DNA from: Tatumella sp. JGM91
GTDB taxonomy: Bacteria; Pseudomonadota; Gammaproteobacteria; Enterobacterales; Enterobacteriaceae
Length of the DNA: 64,000 nucleotides
Assembly (NCBI RefSeq): GCF_018257575.1
Contig: NZ_JAERJP010000015.1
Coordinates: forward strand, 1 to 64,000
Direction of reading: 5' to 3'
Below are positions 60,826-64,000 of this stretch, piece by piece. The position numbers and the translations under genes are program-made. Under the pieces are notes generated by a model. The model worked only from the letters and a program-made list of their open reading frames with translations. It ran no database searches and was not told where the DNA came from. Within the stretch, counting starts at the first letter, position 1, and every line of letters starts with the position of its first letter.

Positions 60826-62468
60826 ATGACTTACGTCATCTGTTAAAACTGGCGCGGCCGTGGCGGTGGCGGATGGCAGGCGGAATACTACTGTCGGTAG
60901 TGGTTATCCTGTCTAATGTGACGCTGTTGTCACTGTCCGGCTGGTTTATTGCCTCAATGGCGCTGGCCGGGGTCGGAAAAATGACCCTTGAGTTCTTCAC
61001 GCCTGCGGCTGCCATCCGTGGTTTAGCCGTACTGAGAACCTTTGCCCGTTATCTGGAACGTCTTGTCACCCATGATGCGACCCTGCGGCTGTTATCTGTG
61101 TTGCGGGTCTGGTTCTATAAACGTCTTGAACCTCTGGCCCCGGCCCGGTTACAGGAATTCCGTGACGGTGACCTGCTGACGCGGCTGAGAGCTGACATTG
61201 ATAGCCTGGATAACTTTTACCTGCGTATTCTGGCGCCGGCAATTGCTGCCCTGATCTCATCGCTGGCTATCCTGTGCGTGCTGTTCTGGTTTTCGCCGGC
61301 AATTGCAGGCATTGATGCCATGATGCTGTTAGTCGCCGGGGTGGTTGTGCCGGTAATCGTGGCCTGCTGCACCCGCAACAGCGGTCACAGGGTGGCGACA
61401 TTACGCGCTTCCTTGCAGGTGGCATCAACGGATCTGATCCGCGGTTTGGGAGAGTTACAGGTCGCGGGGGCAGTCAGCCGTCAGACCCGTCATCTGTCAC
61501 AGTTATCACAGCAGCTTATTTCTGCGCAACGTCACCAGGCGTGGATCAGTGCGGCGGGCAGTGCCCTGTCGGCACTGGCCGGCCAGGCGGGGATGTTCTG
61601 CGCCTTTGTGCTGCTGATCACTGCCGGGCAAGGGAGTATGCTGGCCGGAAATGACATTGTGATGCTGGTATTCGCCGTGCTGGCCAGTACCGAAGCAGTC
61701 GCAGCGTTACCGGCGGCGTTTGCGGCATTGGGGGTTACCCTTGAAGCGGCGCGGCGTATTTTCTCTCTGGCAGATCTGAGCCCGGCGATCACCTTACCGG
61801 CAGTCAGTCAGACACCGCAGCGTTTCGATCTGGACTTCTCTGCTGTGACGATGCGTTACGCCGCCGGTAAACCAGCGGTGCTGGACTCTCTGAGTTTTCA
61901 GGTACCGGAAGGACATTGTCTGGCGTTACTGGGGCCCAGCGGGGCAGGTAAGACCACCATACTGAACCTGATTCAGGGATTCTGGGATTGTGAAGCCGGT
62001 ACGGTTTCCATCGGCGGTTATCCGGTCAGGGAGCTTTCTGACCCTGTGCTGCGTCAGGTGATTTCGGTGGTAGGGCAAAAAACCTATCTGTTTAATGCAT
62101 CTGTGCGTGACAATCTGCGGATGGTGGCACCCGATGCAGATGATGAGAGGTTATGGCAGGTTCTGGCCAGAGTGTCACTGGATGATGAAGTCCGTGCATT
62201 CCCGCACGGTCTGGATACCCTGGTGGGTGAACTCGGAGCACGTTTATCCGGTGGTCAGGCCCGCAGGATCGCTATCGCCCGCGCATTCCTCTCTGAAGCT
62301 CCGGTCATCTTATTAGATGAACCGACTGAGGGTCTGGATGCCACCAACACAGATCTGGTGCTGCGCTCTCTGAAAGCGCTGGTGAAAGGTAAAACAACCT
62401 TACTGGTCACCCACCAGATCCAGCCGCTTATCCTGGCGGATAGCCGTCTGGTACTGGAAGGTCACTAA
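60822..62468 (+). CDS. cydC: CydC subunit of the thiol/heme-linked ABC exporter CydDC
   Basis: A 548-residue ABC exporter half (573 in E. coli), six helices then an ATPase domain with GPSGAGKTT, LSGGQARR and VILLDEPTEGLD. It is the partner of CydD, and CydDC activity is required for mature bd oxidase. The N-terminus (LARPWRWRMAGGILLSVVV) and RGLAVLRTFARYLERLVTHD segment are characteristic of CydC. The gene closes the operon and is followed by a terminator. Confidence 0.92.
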   Translation: MNDLRHLLKLARPWRWRMAGGILLSVVVILSNVTLLSLSGWFIASMALAGVGKMTLEFFTPAAAIRGLAVLRTFARYLERLVTHDATLRLLSVLRVWFYKRLEPLAPARLQEFRDGDLLTRLRADIDSLDNFYLRILAPAIAALISSLAILCVLFWFSPAIAGIDAMMLLVAGVVVPVIVACCTRNSGHRVATLRASLQVASTDLIRGLGELQVAGAVSRQTRHLSQLSQQLISAQRHQAWISAAGSALSALAGQAGMFCAFVLLITAGQGSMLAGNDIVMLVFAVLASTEAVAALPAAFAALGVTLEAARRIFSLADLSPAITLPAVSQTPQRFDLDFSAVTMRYAAGKPAVLDSLSFQVPEGHCLALLGPSGAGKTTILNLIQGFWDCEAGTVSIGGYPVRELSDPVLRQVISVVGQKTYLFNASVRDNLRMVAPDADDERLWQVLARVSLDDEVRAFPHGLDTLVGELGARLSGGQARRIAIARAFLSEAPVILLDEPTEGLDATNTDLVLRSLKALVKGKTTLLVTHQIQPLILADSRLVLEGH

Positions 62469-62477
62469 CCCTGAACA

Positions 62478-62513
62478 TCAGCCCGGCGGTTAGTACCGCG
62501 GGCTGACTTTTTA
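62478..62513 (+). terminator. Intrinsic terminator of the cyd operon
   Basis: TCAGCCC-GCGGT, loop TAGT, ACCGC-GGGCTGA (one bulged G) followed by CTTTTTA. It begins nine bases past the cydC stop. Confidence 0.88.
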
Positions 62514-62558
62514 TCCAATGGCCCGCTTCGATCCCTGTATCTGACTCACTGCCCTGAC

Positions 62559-63020
62559 TTATTTCAGCTCCCTGCTCAGGGTGGCCGAATCATAATAATC
62601 CCCCTGCCAGATTATTTTTCCCTGTTTTAGCCGGATAAAAGAGACTCCGGTAAAACGTACTTCCTTACCCGTTGCCGGGCTTCCTGACCAGTTCCCCGTA
62701 TTATGTCCGGAAAAGACCCATTCAAAGGCAATCGCAGAGTTATTCTCTACAGGCTGGCCGGTCATTTGCCATTTCAGATCCGGGACTCCCTGCATAAAGG
62801 GAGCAATCACCTGTTGCTCTGCGGCAGAACGGCCGGTGACTGGTTTGCCCACTGACGCATCGTAATACACTCCCTGCGGAGCAAAATAACTGGCTGCCTG
62901 ATGTGCATGGTGCTGATTCCAGGCCGCCATATACGCTTTGACGATCTGCTGCGGGCTCCCGGCGGCCGAACAGTTCTGCAGGGTGGTCAGGGTAAAAATA
63001 ATGCAGATCACTTTTTTCAT
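62559..63020 (-). CDS. Secreted SnoaL-like (NTF2-fold) protein
   Basis: A 153-residue protein with an N-terminal signal peptide (MKKVICIIFTLTTL, predicted cleavage near CSAA) and an NTF2-like domain of about 125 residues: QIVKAYMAAWNQHHAHQAASY, a central FEWVFSGHNTGNWSG and RLKQGKIIWQGDYYDSATL. The SnoaL/ester-cyclase family contains enzymes and non-enzymatic binders, so the activity is unknown. A weak lipobox-like LQNC is present but lacks the usual small residue pattern. It lies upstream of the minus-strand aldehyde dehydrogenase by order. Confidence 0.78.
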   Translation of the reverse strand: MKKVICIIFTLTTLQNCSAAGSPQQIVKAYMAAWNQHHAHQAASYFAPQGVYYDASVGKPVTGRSAAEQQVIAPFMQGVPDLKWQMTGQPVENNSAIAFEWVFSGHNTGNWSGSPATGKEVRFTGVSFIRLKQGKIIWQGDYYDSATLSRELK

Positions 63021-63034
63021 TACCGGTATTATCC

Positions 63035-64000
63035 TCAGGAAATATCACTCATCACATGTTTGATACGGGTATATTCTTCAAGAGAGTAGGCGGACAGATC
63101 TTTGCCGTAACCTGATTTCTTAAACCCGCCGTGGGGCATTTCGGCACAAAGAGGAATATGGTTGTTAATCCATACGGTACCGAAATCAAGATCATTACTG
63201 ATCTGGTGGGCGCGGCGATGATCCTTTGTCCAGACACTGGCTGCCAGACCAAAGTCCACATCATTCGCCATCGATAATGCCTCATCCGCAGTGCCGAAAG
63301 ACTGAATAGTCATCACTGGCCCGAACACTTCACGCTGAATAGCCTCATCCTGCTGATGCAGCCCGGAAATCAGGGTGGGTTCGAAATAAAAGCCGTCACT
63401 GTCGGCCGCTTTGCCACCGGCCTCAATTGTTGCATGGGCGGGCAGGCGTTCAATAAAGCCTTTCACCTGTTCCAGCTGCTGCTTACTGTTGAGTGCGCCA
63501 TAAAATGCGCCGGTGTCATCGGGTAAACCGTAACGCAGCTGACGGATTTCGCTCAGTACTGCCTCAAGAAACTGCGGATAAATACTGTGCTGGACGATAA
63601 GACGGGTGGCAGCGGTACAGTCCTGGCCGGCATTAAAAAAACCAGCGGCACACAGGGTACTGGCGGCTTTGGGAATATCAGCATCGGCAAAGACAATCGC
63701 CGGTGCTTTTCCCCCCAGTTCGAGGTGGGCACGGGTCAGGTTTGCGGCCGCAGAGGCAGCAACCTGTAATCCGGCACGCACTGAACCGGTGATCGACACC
63801 AGCGAGGCCTGTGGCGAAGATACCACCAGCGCCCCGGTGGCGGCTTTGCCCAGCACGACATTGATACAGCCTTCAGGAAAGAAAGGCGCCGCAATTTCGG
63901 CCAGTAACAGCGTGCTGAGCGGGGTGGTGTCGCCGGGCTTCAGTACCAGAGTATTACCGGCGGCTAAGGCCGGGGCAATCTTCCAGATCGCCATCATAAA
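63035..64000 (-). CDS. Aldehyde dehydrogenase, C-terminal two thirds (cut by window end)
   Basis: At least 321 residues of an NAD(P)-dependent aldehyde dehydrogenase; the N-terminus runs off the right edge, since the frame stays open to base 64000. Motifs are the general-base region THLELGGKAP-like RAHLELGGKAPAIVFADADI, the catalytic cysteine in FFNAGQDCTAATR, and FGPVMTIQSFGTADEAL. The end CAEMPHGGFKKSGYGKDLS and the C-terminus resemble gamma-aminobutyraldehyde dehydrogenase (PatD/YdcW), but related substrates are possible. It stops 15 bases before the SnoaL gene start region. Confidence 0.85.
   Translation of the reverse strand, partial: FMMAIWKIAPALAAGNTLVLKPGDTTPLSTLLLAEIAAPFFPEGCINVVLGKAATGALVVSSPQASLVSITGSVRAGLQVAASAAANLTRAHLELGGKAPAIVFADADIPKAASTLCAAGFFNAGQDCTAATRLIVQHSIYPQFLEAVLSEIRQLRYGLPDDTGAFYGALNSKQQLEQVKGFIERLPAHATIEAGGKAADSDGFYFEPTLISGLHQQDEAIQREVFGPVMTIQSFGTADEALSMANDVDFGLAASVWTKDHRRAHQISNDLDFGTVWINNHIPLCAEMPHGGFKKSGYGKDLSAYSLEEYTRIKHVMSDIS

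Overview
The window looks like a chromosomal core segment of an enterobacterium (order Enterobacterales). Most proteins match Escherichia coli families at nearly identical length (TalA, HemF, YfeX, CysPUWA, Crr-PtsI-PtsH, CysK, ZipA, LigA, GltX, NupC, MntH, Glk). Much of the E. coli order around cysK-zipA-ligA-yfeH-yfeR-tRNA-gltX-nupC-mntH-glk is kept. Several features suggest a plant- or insect-associated Erwiniaceae-type genome (Tatumella, Erwinia or Pantoea relatives) rather than E. coli itself: a cyanide-insensitive-type bd oxidase operon linked to cydDC, the arn operon between cysM and crr, and inserted efflux and two-component modules. The genus is inference. No insertion sequence, prophage, CRISPR array or rRNA was seen.

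Layout. 1-3.1 kb (minus): tktB start, talA, hemF, amiA. 3.3-5.9 kb (plus): ypeA, yfeZ, yfeY, yfeX. 6.2-10.9 kb: sulfate/thiosulfate uptake and cysteine synthesis, cysPUWA then cysM. 11.0-13.0 kb: a CpxR/CpxA-like two-component pair. It converges on the complete arnBCADTEF operon (13.1-20.4 kb, minus), which makes and transfers 4-amino-4-deoxy-L-arabinose to lipid A. 20.4-21.2 kb is a long non-coding gap with a PmrA-box-like repeat. 21.3-24.0 kb: the phosphotransferase operon ptsH-ptsI-crr (minus). 24.4-29.7 kb: cysK, cysZ, zipA, ligA, ypeB. 29.8-34.0 kb: a three-gene EmrAB/OprM-type tripartite efflux operon interrupting the conserved order. 34.3-36.3 kb: divergent yfeH/yfeR. 36.4-39.2 kb: tRNA-Val, tRNA-Lys, tRNA-Val, gltX, yfeC and two tRNA-Ala genes.

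39.5-46.1 kb: an AI-2E-family permease, a family-9 glycosyltransferase, nupC, mntH (with an MntR box) and glk. 46.1-52.2 kb: the pyruvate-sensing pair ypdA-ypdB, a universal stress protein coupled to an unknown membrane protein, a small lipoprotein and yhjX, the transporter that YpdB activates in E. coli. Upstream of yhjX are three evenly spaced copies of the YpdB recognition element, so sensor, regulator, target and operators lie within about 6 kb. 52.3-55.2 kb: an EamA exporter divergent from an AraC regulator, a small membrane protein and a peptide-deformylase homologue that lacks the catalytic glutamate. 55.2-56.5 kb is non-coding and ends in a potentially folded cyd leader. 56.6-62.5 kb: cydA-cydB (short-Q-loop type) followed by cydD-cydC in one tight operon. 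62.6-64.0 kb: a SnoaL-like secreted protein and the C-terminal part of an aldehyde dehydrogenase cut by the window end.

The genes most worth attention are the yhjX triple operator, the CIO-type cydABDC operon with its leader, the catalytically altered deformylase, the regulatory pair next to arn, and the uncharacterised genes between ypdA and yhjX.
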